From contig OX336344.1 in the NCBI GenBank assembly GCA_946902875.1, forward strand, positions 21,225,791 through 21,289,790: DNA of 64,000 nucleotides, read 5' to 3'. Under the pieces are notes generated by a model. The model worked only from the letters and a program-made list of their open reading frames with translations. It was not told where the DNA came from and did no database searches. Positions 19,509 to 29,857 of the stretch are shown piece by piece (position 1 is the first letter of the stretch; every line of letters starts with the position of its first letter). The position numbers and the translations under genes are program-made. This stretch comes from Nematopogon swammerdamellus (lineage: Eukaryota > Arthropoda > Insecta > Lepidoptera > Adelidae).

Positions 19509-19565
19509 ATTAATTTGTTTATGAATAGAACATACATTACTCGTACATGCATTCTCCACGTGCGT

Positions 19566-19802
19566 AATATAACCCTTTTCACCTTACTAGGTTTATCCCG
19601 CCCGGGTTGGTATCACCGCAATGAACGAAACGTCGGTCGAAACGGTTATGTAAATATTTCGTGTTTTCCGTCCAGTTCAGTGTAGCCGACATGAACTGAA
19701 GGGAAGCACTGACATGGCACCTAGTTCACCCGGTGTTATGGGCTGACATCACAGATGTTGTAGGTGATGTAGCCAACCGTGTCAGGTTCCATAAAAAAAA
19801 AA
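19566..19802 (+). mobile_element. Family A SINE, 5'-truncated, forward
   Basis: TTATCCCGCCCGGGTTGGTA, GTTTTCCGTCCAGTTCAGTG and TGTAGGTGATGTAGCCAACC, then CCATAAAAAAAAAA. It begins inside the body. Confidence 0.85.
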
Positions 19803-20407
19803 GCGGCCAGAATCCATATTTTTTTTCCAACCCTTTAATTTTGCGAGTGCGAGCCAGCCTAAAAATGTAAATAAAACACTATAATAGATTACTACGTTAT
19901 TATTGTTTGACTGTAGGTATGTTATTTATTTAATTTTTATATTGCTTTTAATGTTTAATTTAACCTAATGACTTTTTAATTTTTTATATTGTTTTTAATG
20001 TTTAATTTTAATTTTATTGAATTATCAATTCTAATTTTTTATAGAAGTATTAATATGACGAAGTGAAAAGAAACAAAAATTATATACTTACACTATGTTA
20101 ATTTTTATGATATCACTGAATAAATGATTTTGATTTTGATTTTGATTTTATGTTTTTGTGTTTTTTAAGAATTAAATATTTTTACCGTTTTACCCTTTAC
20201 CTTTTATATTTTGTGGTATTGTCCCTTTTAAGCGCCTACCTAAAACGTGACCATGGGGCTTACCAGTTTCAATGAAACGCGTCATGCGAGCTAAACCTTC
20301 TGGGTAGCGAGAAAAAAAATCGCGTCAATAAATCTAAATCAAATGTAGCGTGCGATATAAGGCCGCGGTTCTCTGGACCGACGCAGAATAAGTAGTACGG
20401 CGTTCAG
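19803..20407. other. Unassigned AT-rich stretch
   Basis: Holds short AT-rich internal repeats (ATTGTTTTTAATGTTTAATT twice near 19945 and 19990) and (GATTTT)n at 20128-20150. No gene recognised. Confidence 0.4.
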
Positions 20408-20445
20408 TGTTTACTTTAATTAGGAAAAGTAATCGCAATTATTAA
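20408..20445. repeat. Left half of a minisatellite unit, split by an insertion
   Basis: TGTTTACTTTAATTAGGAAA and AGTAATCGCAATTATTAA match the first part of the 74 bp unit arrayed at 21505-21828. The unit is cut at its TTAA. Confidence 0.85.
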
Positions 20446-21500
20446 CCCTTTGGCTCTGGAAGCATTATTTATAAATCTTCCTTCGCCTACACCAGGTGGC
20501 GGCCGCGATCGGCGCCGGCGCATTACTCTCGAAAAAAAATCATTTTGGAAGATTTTTCCATAAAACTTCATGAACTAACATATGGATTGTATTTACAGAT
20601 AAATATTCTAGCTATAAATGGCATTTTTTTATTTACATTACGTATTCTAGGTGACAAAATTATTTTGTAAAGTTGTTCTATGTGAAAATCGCGACCTCTC
20701 TCAGGTTTTTTTTTTTTATAAATTTATTAGACCGCGAATCGGTCATATAGTATTTTTATTATAAACACTAATAAATAACGGACCTAATCATACCTTTCTT
20801 GTGTATCAGCAGCCCCCCGTGTCGTTCACAATAAAATTTGTATGTGGAAATTTGTATGGTTTGTATTATTTGTATGGAGAAAACTAAGTCACAAAAATTG
20901 CTAATTTCTCGTAAATGTACTGCATACAAACACTATACGGCATATATTATTTCAACTACAGGAACTAAATGACACTTCTATCACCTCACTTTATCCAGAA
21001 AACAGATTTATATCGAGAAACAAGCCTCTAAAAACAGCCGAAATTGGTACCGAAAAGGAGGCATTTTCTTAGTATTTTTACGAAAAATTCAGATCAACTC
21101 AGCACAAACAAATGCACTCAATACATCCGGAATATAATGAAAAAGAGAAAAAACATCACTTATGGGTTCATCTGCACAAAAAAACACTCAGCAAACCCGA
21201 AAACAGAAGAGCAACGTACAACGCCCTCCTAATATAACCGCTGTCTTGATGACACTGACAGGGCGGTAAATCTGACATTTCTCTATGGGAGATGTTGGCC
21301 GCCTGAAAGGCTAAAGGATTCTACTATTTGAATTAATTACTGCCAGGTGCCACGGCTAAGTGAGATACAAGAATAAAATAATTTTGTTGGGGCCTCCCAA
21401 CGAAACACGGAAAAAAAAGAAAGCGGCCGATATCGGCCGCTCCATTCGTAAAGGTATAATCTATAAAGCGGCCGATATCGGCCGCTCCATTGGCAAAAGG
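20446..21500. mobile_element. TTAA-flanked (piggyBac-type) non-autonomous element
   Basis: About 1055 bp bounded by TTAA on both sides (20442-20445 and 21501-21504). Imperfect terminal inverted repeats: left CCCTTTGGCTCTGGAAGC, right (inverted) CCTTTTGCCAATGGAGCG. The right subterminal region carries two copies of the perfect palindrome GCGGCCGATATCGGCCGC (21423-21440 and 21468-21485). The interior has no transposase-sized frame. Insertion into a minisatellite unit is proven by intact neighbouring units (see findings). Confidence 0.8.
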
Positions 21501-21504
21501 TTAA

Positions 21505-21828
21505 ACATTTAAAAAGAGAATGTTCCATTCCATGGGTGGGTGTTTACTTTAATTAGGAAAAGTAATCGCAATTAATAAACATTTAAAAAGAGAATGTTCC
21601 ATTCCATGGGTGGGTGTTACTTTAATTAGGAAAAGTAATCGCAATTATTAAACATTTAAAAAGAGAATGTTCCATTCCATGGGTGGGTGTTTACTTTAAT
21701 TAGGAAAAGTAATCGCAATTAATAAACATTTAAAAAGAGAATGTTCCATTCCATGGGTGGGTGTTTACTTTAATTAGGAAAAGTAATCGCAATTATTAAA
21801 CATTTAAAAAGAGAAGGTTCCATTCCAC
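21505..21828 (+). repeat. 74 bp minisatellite, about four units
   Basis: The unit is GTTTACTTTAATTAGGAAAA, GTAATCGCAATTATTAAACA, TTTAAAAAGAGAATGTTCCA, TTCCATGGGTGGGT. The spacing of the TTTAATTAGG motif is 73, 74 and 74 bp (21548, 21621, 21695, 21769). Confidence 0.93.
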
Positions 21829-21856
21829 CTGCCAGTATCTATATACTGGCAGGTGG
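21825..21856. repeat. Perfect 14 bp inverted repeat, 4 bp loop
   Basis: CCACCTGCCAGTAT (21825-21838), CTAT, ATACTGGCAGGTGG (21843-21856), exactly at the right end of the minisatellite. Confidence 0.9.
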
Positions 21857-21984
21857 CGAACATATAAAACAATAAAGGGAGCAGAAAAAGTTTTTAGTTA
21901 TTTGCCTCGCCCATCCCGTTCAAATTCAAGCGTATAAAAAAACGCATTAGCTAATAATTACGATTGCCTCTTCTCCGGCGCTAC

Positions 21985-22078
21985 GGGAAGTGCAGCCCCT
22001 CCATCCTTGCGTAACAAAGCGCTGTTACAGCATTGACTTGTATATACTGTGTTACAGCGGACGGGGGCTGCACTCCCT
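21985..22078. repeat. Imperfect inverted repeat of about 94 bp
   Basis: Outer arms GGGAAGTGCAGCCCCT and GGGGGCTGCACTCCC, with inner GTAACAAAGCGCTGTTACAG and GTGTTACAGC. It could form a hairpin; possibly a small MITE. Confidence 0.6.
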
Positions 22079-22589
22079 CCGCGCCTCAGGCTTATAAAAA
22101 CACTCTAGGGAATAGCCAAGCCATACTAACAAGTTATGTCGGAGCGGTGAATTTAGTTTTTTCGCAAAGTAACCATGTCTGACCAGTGACCTGTTAAAAT
22201 TTTCAAAATTGTTTTTCTCGAAAAGTATTGATCTCCTCGGGCTAATTCTTTCACAAATATTCTTCTAACATCCTAAACTACAGGATATAACTACCAGCAA
22301 TTTGCTATCAAACCTGCCATTAACTATATCTCACCCCCATTCCATTCTGCGTGGGAACGTTAAGACGTAGGATTTTCGTTTAGGTTTTTCTGTAAATGGA
22401 GTCCTATGTTCGCTATTTTTTTTAGATGCGTTTAGGAGATTAGATCCCTTATGCTCTTTAATGTCTTTTAAACTATGCATTTTAAAATCATTATATAAAT
22501 ATTTGTATATCTTATAACGAGCCCTTTCCATTGATAGATAGACACGTCACGATACGGCTTAGTAAAAAAAATTGGCTCCCGTACGGTAC

Positions 22590-22690
22590 GAAACCCTAAA
22601 TTATAAAAATAGCTCAATCGAGATTTACGATCATCTTGACTTTGTAATTAAACTGGACACTGGACGCAGTACTATCGCGGGTCCGATATC
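22590..22690 (+). mobile_element. Short dispersed repeat (family H)
   Basis: ATAGCTCAATCGAGATTTAC, CATCTTGACTTTGTAATTAA and CACTGGACGCAGTACTATCG. The same block is embedded in a family G copy at 24225-24315. Confidence 0.6.
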
Positions 22691-22861
22691 CGGCGGCGGC
22701 GGCCGGACACCCGGCGATAATAACTCGTCCGTGAATAAATAACGTCCCACACGCACCGGAGCGCATTGCCAAAGGCTATATCGATCCAGCCAGACGCACG
22801 ATTATGAAATTTGCTCTGAGCTTGCAAAGCGTTCGGAAGTCACGTGAAATATCAAGCAGCA

Positions 22862-23178
22862 AGTCAGCCTCGGTAGCTCAGTGGTGCGGTCGGTAGACTG
22901 TTACTAAGCAACCCTGGGCGCGGTCAGTCCTTGGATGGGCCGCTCGATCTTTGGAGGCTGACCGTGGTTCGGATTCCACGTTAAACTGTAGGTTCCTTCC
23001 CTTCTTATCTTACTAGATCGTAGGGTTTATCCCGCCCGGGTTGGTATCACCGCAATGAACGAAACGTCGGTCGACGTGTTTTCCGTCCAGTGAAGCACTG
23101 ACATAGCACCTAGTTCACCCGGTGTTATGGGCTGATTTCACGGATGTTGTAGGTGATGTAGCCAACCGTGTGAGTTTA
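22862..23178 (+). mobile_element. Family A SINE with tRNA-like head, forward
   Basis: Head GTCAGCCTCGGTAGCTCAGT and GGTGCGGTCGGTAGACTG (A box TAGCTCAGTGG). The B-box-like TGGTTCGGATTCC is about 100 bp downstream. The body has an internal deletion (GTCGACGTGTTTTCCGTCCA) and the end is AT-rich. Confidence 0.88.
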
Positions 23179-23299
23179 TATTAAAAAAAATTATTTTAAA
23201 GCAAGTAAGGCACGAACTTACTTACCTACTACACATGACTGGAAGAACCGTGCCAAGGTGACTAGTCTATTGTCCCTTAGCACTGCATCATGTCGGTCA

Positions 23300-23500
23300 A
23301 ATGTGTTTGTTAAACATTATTAGACAATTTATCGGCTTTCTCATCTTATCAGTTATCTGTCGACCGTCGTCGCACCGGGCAGAGTGCTCATGAGGATGGG
23401 CCACACGTTTGGCCCAAAACATCGAGCCGCATAGTTCGGAGACAACCACGAGTAAAGCCGATAAATTTTCGAATAATGAAACCCGCACGAAGCCACGGGA
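23300..23500. mobile_element. Decayed fold-back element related to 8692-8852
   Basis: AAACATCGAGCCGCATAGTT, CGAGTAAAGCCGATAAATTT and AATGAAACCCG match the right-arm signature. The left arm (TTATTAGACAATTTATCGGC) is partly preserved. Confidence 0.5.
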
Positions 23501-23517
23501 AAAAATTTACATATAAC

Positions 23518-23758
23518 TAGCTGTGCCCGCGACTTCGTCCGCGTGGACTTATCACGACGCCATCTACCGGGTTCAATAATTGTATTTTCAAACCATCCAG
23601 GGACCCACTCAGATATAAACACAAAATTTCATCCAAATCGGTCCAGCCGTTTTTTTTACAGACTACCGGCATGGGTGGCTGTGCCCAAAAGTTCAAAGAA
23701 CGACTAAGACACATTAGGCGGCGTTAGGTGACAAACACACGTACAGAAGAATTATATA
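23518..23758 (+). mobile_element. Dispersed repeat with GCCCGCGACTTCGTCCGCGT head
   Basis: GCCCGCGACTTCGTCCGCGT, CCATCTACCGGGTTC, AATTTCATCCAAATCGGTCC, AGCCGTTTTTTTTACAGACT and ACAAACACACGTACAGAAGA, ending in a (TA)n run. A common lepidopteran LINE or SINE 3' region. Confidence 0.65.
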
Positions 23759-24084
23759 TATATAAAGAACATATGATTGTCTGGGTCGCTGTAGCATTTC
23801 GGAATAGACCGTCAGAAATGGGTTAAGCTTGAAATGCCTTCCGTGCGAGTTTTGCAAACGCAACGATGCAGAAAGGATTCTGGGGGTGACAATAAGGGAT
23901 GGAAGAATTGCACCCTACCATCACCGCAATACCCACAGGGGCAGCATGTCGCGGATCAGAGGTTTGGCCTTTGTTTGTTAAAATTTAGTACAATATAAAG
24001 GTTTACTTTCATGTCACAAAATGTGAGATTTGGTATCTGTTCTAAATAATTTCGTAGCGTTAAAAAAATCAACTAATATCAATC

Positions 24085-24545
24085 AATCAATACTAATAAT
24101 ACATCTGTAAGGGATGAGGGGATGATCATGGAATAAATTACTTTCTTTTATGAGATACTGCGTCTGTAGACTATTATGTATGATACTAAAACTAAATTGA
24201 AGATTTTTAGAAATATTTTCTGTATGTATAAAAATAGCCCAATCGAGATTACGATCATCTTGACTTTGTAATTAAACTGGACACTGGGCGCAGTACTACC
24301 GCGGGTTCGATATCCTCTATAACTCTTAAACATATCATCTGAATTTGATGAAACTTAGTACAAGCACATTACAAGCACACACGGGACACAGGATAGGCTA
24401 AATAAAATTAAGTTCCGGTTACGCTAAGATGTGGCTCTTGCTTTGCGCGCCGAAATAAAGGTACGGTAGCGGGCTTATTTACTTTTTTCTTTTTAAATAC
24501 GAATTTCACGCGAGCGAAGCCGCGGGCAAAAGCTAGTATTATGTA
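24085..24545 (-). mobile_element. Family G repeat containing a family H insertion
   Basis: The inverse of the 41468 copy: AATACATCTGTAAGGGATGA, GAGATACTGCGTCTGTAGAC and TATTTTCTGTATGTATAAAA. The family H block (24225-24315) follows, then AACTCTTAAACATATCATCT and CACGCGAGCGAAGCCGCGGG. Confidence 0.75.
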
Positions 24546-24577
24546 AAATTACATGACTGTAAACACACTGATCTCAG

Positions 24578-24947
24578 CGTCAGCCTCGGTAGCTCAGTGG
24601 TGCGGTCAGTTGACTGTCGTTCGGATCATAAGTACACCTGGGTGCGGTCAGTGGATGGATGAGTGACCGTTCGACCGTTGGAGGCTGACGTTGTTTGGAT
24701 TCCACGTAAAACTGTAGGTCCCTTCACATCTTACCTTACTAGGTGGTAGGTATTAACCCGCCCGGGTTGGTATCCCCGTACTGAATGAAAGGTCGGTTGA
24801 AACGACTATGTAAATAGTTCGTGTTTTCCGTCCAGTTCAGTGTAGCCGGCACGACCGAAGGTTAGCACTGATATGGCACTTAGTTCACCAAGGTGTTATG
24901 GACTGACATCACGGATGCAGTAGGTGTTGTAGCCAACCGTGTCAGCT
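24578..24947 (+). mobile_element. Family A SINE, full length, forward
   Basis: GTCAGCCTCGGTAGCTCAGT and GGTGCGGTCAGTTGACTGTC, then TTGTTTGGATTCCACG, the body and GTAGCCAACCGTGTCAGCTA. The poly-A is lost. Confidence 0.88.
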
Positions 24948-24949
24948 AG

Positions 24950-25200
24950 ACCAGATCGGGCATGTGCTCAAAAAGGGTTAAGTGCGTTGTGCCAGTAACC
25001 GACGAGCATGTAATATGAAGAACAAGAAAATTCCCAGTAGTACAACTGGTAAGGTAAGACTACTTGGTAAGACTAATGGGAACGGATGAAAGTGGAAGAG
25101 GCGGCCGAGGTGTGTCAGGCAGAATCGTGCCACGTGGAGATTCGTTGTCTCTGCCTACCCCACTGGGAAACAGGCGTGACGCTATAAATGTATGTAAGTA
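24950..25200 (+). pseudogene. RTE-like LINE C-terminus, degraded, ATGT-tailed
   Basis: GACCAGATCGGGCATGTGCT, AACCGACGAGCATGTAATAT, GTGGAGATTCGTTGTCTCTG and AAATGTATGTAAGTA. It shares the layout of 15995-16310 but is rearranged in the middle. Confidence 0.6.
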
Positions 25201-25693
25201 AATTAGAACAAAAACTATATATTCAAGAAAATAATTGTAAGAAGACCAGTAAATACACAAAAATAAACAAGAAATACAGGAGTGAGCAAAGGTTGAAGAT
25301 GCAATGAAGTTGAAATGATTTCTTTCAGTCAACTTTTATTTACCTTTTTGGTCCGTTTTCAAATCGTTATTTTTTATTTTATTTAAATAATTATCTTACG
25401 CCAAACTCACAGTTGTTTGCGAGTAAAATGAGGAACCCAATTTCTGATATTGCCGCCCCTTAAGCGCACCTGGCCAAGTCTCAGCTGACTTGGTTCTCTA
25501 GAATCCAATTTGGTACGAAAATTAAAGATGGCGGTCGCTCTCTCGACAAATTCAATAGTTCTCTCCCGAGAGAAAGTTAACCTACTTGATTGGGTGACAC
25601 ATAGCCAGAGTGAGGTAGGTATTATTAATTTGTATATTTTTTGGAATCTCTTCTCTTCTCTGTTAATATAAAATTCGGATTATGTTTTATTTA

Positions 25694-25792
25694 GCGGGCG
25701 CGGTCAGTACTTGCATGGGTGACGATGCAAGTACTGACCGCGCCCGCGTTTGTTTATGATCACGACCGCACCACTGATCTACAAAAGCTGAC
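25694..25792 (-). mobile_element. Family A SINE head with a perfect 23 bp fold-back
   Basis: GCGGGCGCGGTCAGTACTTG plus CAT (25694-25716) is inverted at 25725-25747 around GGGTGACG. The rest of an inverse tRNA-like head follows (CACGACCGCACCACTGATCT). Two SINE heads appear to have been joined head to head. Confidence 0.75.
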
Positions 25793-26127
25793 GAAACTAC
25801 CTATCTTATATCTTCGGAAACTCTAATTTATGTAAATAATTCTTGTGTTTTTTCCCTAAATTCACCCTGGAAGCATTCCAGAGTTTCTCGTACAGCGGAC
25901 TCGCGTATCTAGCTCAATTTGCTATGAGATTCCAATGAAGCGCCCTCTCGCGGCATCAATTTGTTCGCTGTCGGCGTCGACCTAGTTCCGGTGACGGCCG
26001 CGCGGCGCTGGCGTCATGTGCTGCGTGTCGCACCATTTGTAATTGTTTGTGTCAACCGACACGACCACTAGCGCCCTCTGCAAGGAAAGGCTGCACTGGA
26101 TAGAGGTGAGCAAGGAGGCAGCGGGCG

Positions 26128-26530
26128 AATTAAAGTTCGTTAGGCGGTCGCTATATTCCCCGACAGAAACTACGAAGTTTTTCGAAATAAAGTTCGTTAC
26201 GCGATCGCTATATTCCCCGACAGGAACTGTGCCGTTTTTTTAAAATAAAGTTCGTTGTGCGGTCGCTATATTTCCCGACAGAAACTGCACCGTTTCTCAA
26301 AATAAAGTTCGTTAGGCGGTCGCTATATTCCCCGACAGAAACTACGAAGTTTTTCGAAATAAAGTTCGTTACGCGGTCGCTTTTCCTCGACAGGAACTGC
26401 ATCGTTTTTCAAAATAAAGTTCTTAGAATGTCGCGATATTACTCGACAAGAACGCCACCGTTCCACGAAATAAAGTTCATTAGGCGGTCGCTATACTCAC
26501 TGGCAGGAACCTGCGCTATTATTGACCGAA
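26128..26530 (+). repeat. 57 bp minisatellite, seven units
   Basis: The unit is about AAATAAAGTTCGTTAGGCGG, TCGCTATATTCCCCGACAGG, AACTGCACCGTTTTTCG. AAAGTTC starts are spaced 58, 58, 57, 57, 54 and 57 bp. The unit length is a multiple of three, so it is open in several frames; this is not evidence for a protein. Confidence 0.93.
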
Positions 26531-26694
26531 TTCAAAAAATAATAAGGTTATCATTTCGACACGTATGTATGTAATACTATTGGAACTGCAATATATTCAC
26601 ATATGATAATCTATTAGGGCTTCCAAACAAATATACAAAATTGTATAGGTGTATGTATGTTTGTATGTATGTATGTTTGTCCACGCATTTCTCC

Positions 26695-26822
26695 GAAAAG
26701 TTCGTTACGCGGACGCTATATTTCTCGACAGGAACTGTACCGTTTCTCGAAATTAATTTTGTTAGGCGGTCATTATATTCCCTGACAGGGACTGTGCCGT
26801 TTTTCCAAATAAATGTGGTTAA
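26695..26822 (+). repeat. Outlying diverged units of the 57 bp minisatellite
   Basis: AAGTTCGTTACGCGGACGCT, GGAACTGTACCGTTTCTCGA and GTTAGGCGGTCATTATATTC. It is separated from the main array by about 165 bp, including a (GTAT)n run. Confidence 0.85.
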
Positions 26823-28424
26823 GTTAAAATTTAATTTAATTTTCTTATCTTTTTTTAATACATACACATTTTAAGTAAGTAAATACGGAATTGGCCCAAA
26901 GGCCGAATTTAATTTAAAGATCATTCGACATAATATACATTACATTTAAAACCAACATCATAGGAAAATAAAATACAATATCCACAGTGTGTTTTATAAT
27001 TTTCTTTGAATCAAAAACTTTTAAATGTTTAAACTTACGTAGTCGAAAAGTCTAATTCATCAATTCAAGTCCAAACAATAAGGTGATGTGAAATGTTTCT
27101 TCTGCAGAGATGGTGTGCGAAACTTTATCTATCCACAAGAAATTATTTAATATTGACCAATACATTTATTGACCTACCTGGGCGCACGAGAGTTTGCTTC
27201 GACAAGATTAGCGGTGCATCGAGTAGATTGCATGTTTAGAATTTAAATTTTGATTCGCTGTCGCATCGCTAACCGCTATGCTCGTCGCTTGCCAGTGTGA
27301 TTGTGACCGCCCCGAGTTTAACTACAGCCAAGAGCTCGTTGTTTTTCCGTCGGTCACTGGATCGCAGCTCCATATAAACTTCAATCACTTTGCCGCCTCT
27401 TGCTGTTTTATTTTAGCGCTCGATACACTATTTTGCATAGTTTTTACGCGTCTCATATGTTTGCACTACACTTCGAATAGACAACGCAGGCCGGATAAAT
27501 CGTTTATTCGAGATACATTCAGTGTTGCACCCCCAACAACAAAATCCATAAGGCGGTTCTACAGCTTCATATACTATATACAGGGTGTTCGGCACATGGA
27601 CCGACAAAATTTTCTTGTAGGTAAGTGGGGTCATTTGCAAGGTTTTGACCTAGGACACCTTTTGTCTGGTGTCACGTGGTATCGAGATACAATTTCTTTA
27701 TTTTTAAAAATTACCAAAATCCCAGCTTTAAACCCTTGTAACTTTTTTGTTTATAATTTTATCAGCACGAAATAAAATTTATTGAATTTTTCGATGTATC
27801 CTTGTTCTAGAAAAAAATATTATTTGATGAAGTTAATGCCATGAAAAGTTCTTATGACCTCCCAAAGTCCCGAAAACGAGTAAAAATCTGACAGAATCTT
27901 AATTTCTTAATTAATAAAAAAAAAAAACTGACAGCACTTGATAGCTTCATTTTCTTTTAAAAAGTTTGCTAGTTTGTGCCCTTTCCAACGGTATACCAGG
28001 ACATGTTATACAAATAATTCACTACGTGGCCAAAATTTGGCGCAGAGACAGAACAGAACGGCAACACGGGCACTAATCGGTGGTCGCTCCCCGTATTGAG
28101 AGCGTTTTCAAGAGCATTTTCCCTGTATATTTCAGTAAAAATTGCGTTTGCAAATACGTCACCGTGTATAAAAGTAGTAAAGTAAAAATTCAACTTGGAC
28201 TCACTTTCATTTGAACGAAACAGCTTGGCTTCGCGAGGATAGTTGAATTTGGGGGTTGTCTTTTTTTTTTTACTTTGAATAGCCCACGTACAAACCTGAA
28301 ATTTTGCATAGGGAAATATTTCAGGCTCCTACACAGGAGGTTGATACACGTACTTAGGTATATTAGAAAATAGACGAAAATTAGGAATATGTGGTCAAAC
28401 ATTTGAAGTAATTTTGATTTGAAA
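26823..28424. other. Largely unassigned stretch
   Basis: A 165-codon open frame (27278-27775) has no recognisable domain and runs across ATACAGGGTGTTCGGCACAT (27577), a phrase typical of repeats. I treat it as non-coding. No splice-supported exon found. Confidence 0.4.
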
Positions 28425-28632
28425 CCTGACACCCTCGTCTACATCACCTAAACTACATCCGCGATGTCAGCCGATCACTTATTGGTGAATTAGGTGTCAT
28501 ATTATGTCAGTTCTTCTTTGTTCGTGCCGGTTACACTGAGCTGGACGTGCAACACGAAGAATATTCATAGCCACTTATAACTATCGTAATTCAGTGGGTT
28601 GTACCAATTATTCGGACGGGTTAAATAAACCT
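28425..28632 (-). mobile_element. Family A SINE, old diverged copy
   Basis: GAAACCTGACACCCTCGTCT, CCGCGATGTCAGCCGATCAC and GTGCCGGTTACACTGAGCTG. It is 5'-truncated and much more diverged than the others. Confidence 0.65.
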
Positions 28633-28765
28633 TTTTTTATTTTTTTATGGAAACTGACACGGTTACCTACATCACCTACAGTATAACACCCGTAAGCCCA
28701 TATAACACCGGGTGAACTTGGTGCCACATCAGTGCTTCCCTTCGGTCGTGTGTAAAACTCCAGTA
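28633..28765 (-). mobile_element. Family A SINE, short copy
   Basis: T-run, GGAAACTGACACGGTTACCT and ACACCGGGTGAACTTGGTGC. It is cut after CCCTTCGGTCGTG. Confidence 0.7.
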
Positions 28766-28929
28766 TTTATCTAATACTTCCATCCATCATTTATATTTTC
28801 CGTCTACGATCTAATGCCACTAATAGCAGTCAACGGAAACCAAAAACAAGAACCTAGCTCGCTCAAGCTCAATTAAGGGTATCTTAAAAAGGCGTGTCAA
28901 TAAATTAGACGACGACCTTTTTGTCCGAC

Positions 28930-29060
28930 TCATAGGCAGCATGGCGCCTCTCTGAGCGTGGTTTCGCGAGGAGTGGTGTTTTTTAGCTGTGTCCGATCTT
29001 CCGCTGAAGTATTGGGCACAGACACCCGCGCCGGCTATCTATAAAAAAAAAGACAAATCT
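28930..29060 (+). mobile_element. LINE 3' UTR (family L)
   Basis: GCGCCTCTCTGAGCGTGGTT, CGCGAGGAGTGGTGTTTTTT and GGGCACAGACACCCGCGCCG, then A-rich. It matches the 3' end of the LINE at 58225-58575. Confidence 0.55.
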
Positions 29061-29310
29061 GGACGTCAAAGACGACGAAAGCGTGAAACATTTTTATGTC
29101 TTAGTGAAAAAGTCAAATTAATGAGGTCATTTCGCGGACCGACTCACGTTTATGAGGTGTCATGGTGGAACGAGCGTTCGAAATTCAATTTGAACTTATA
29201 TGCGTCGAACGTCGTTAGAGTACGCATATACACAGCAAGAGAGCGATAGATCCACATTGTTTTTATGGAAACTGAAACGGTTTTCTATTATTACTAGGTT
29301 GTCTAGGTAT

Positions 29311-29615
29311 CGTTTGGGGCCGGTATTTAAAAATAATAGCCTCACTGCACCTCTCCCCGTGCACGTAGTAAAATACGACTAACGGACAAGGACGAGATGT
29401 CGTGCTAAAGGGTGACAGGCTAGGCACCTCTCACCTTGGCGTGGTCCTTCCACCGAGTCATGTAGCAGGTGGGTCTTCGTGCATTACTTGCTCCTTGATA
29501 GTTATCTTGTCCGAATACTTTGTTAGACGTGGCGGTCGGTGTTGTGATGATAAGAATAGATAACCAGAGTTCATGCAGCACAACACCGGTTACTCTGCTT
29601 ACCCCGATTGTAGGG
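29311..29615 (+). mobile_element. Family D retroposon copy
   Basis: GTTTGGGGCCGGTATTTAAA, CTCTCCCCGTGCACGTAGTA, CTTGGCGTGGTCCTTCCACC and GGTGTTGTGATG...GCAGCACAACACCGG. It ends at GATTGTAGGG, where a family A SINE begins. Confidence 0.8.
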
Positions 29616-29857
29616 ATTTTTTTATGGAAACTGACACAGTTGGCTACAACACCTACAACATCCGTGATGTCAGCCCATAACACCGGGTGAACTAGGTGCC
29701 ATGCCAGTGCTTCCCTTCGGTCGTGCCGGCTACACTGAACTGGACGGAAAATACAAACTATTTATATAGCCGTTTCGACCAAAGTTTCATTCAGTGCGGT
29801 GGTATCAACCCGGGCGGGTTGAACCCTACCACCTAGTGATATAAGAAGGGAGTCATA
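29616..29857 (-). mobile_element. Family A SINE body
   Basis: TTTTTTTATGGAAACTGACA, CATCCGTGATGTCAGCCCAT and GGTGGTATCAACCCGGGCGG, ending GAAGGGAGTCATATCCC. Confidence 0.85.

Noticed and set aside
26043..26867. Repetitive protein-like frames (FEIKFVTRSLYSPTE repeats)
   Set aside because: The 57 bp unit is a multiple of three, so open frames arise automatically on both strands; no start context or splice sites.
27278..27775. Longest plus-strand open frame in its area (165 codons)
   Set aside because: No recognisable domain, cysteine and phenylalanine-rich composition typical of AT-rich shadow translation, and it crosses a repeat-like ACAGGGTGTTCGGCACATGG phrase.
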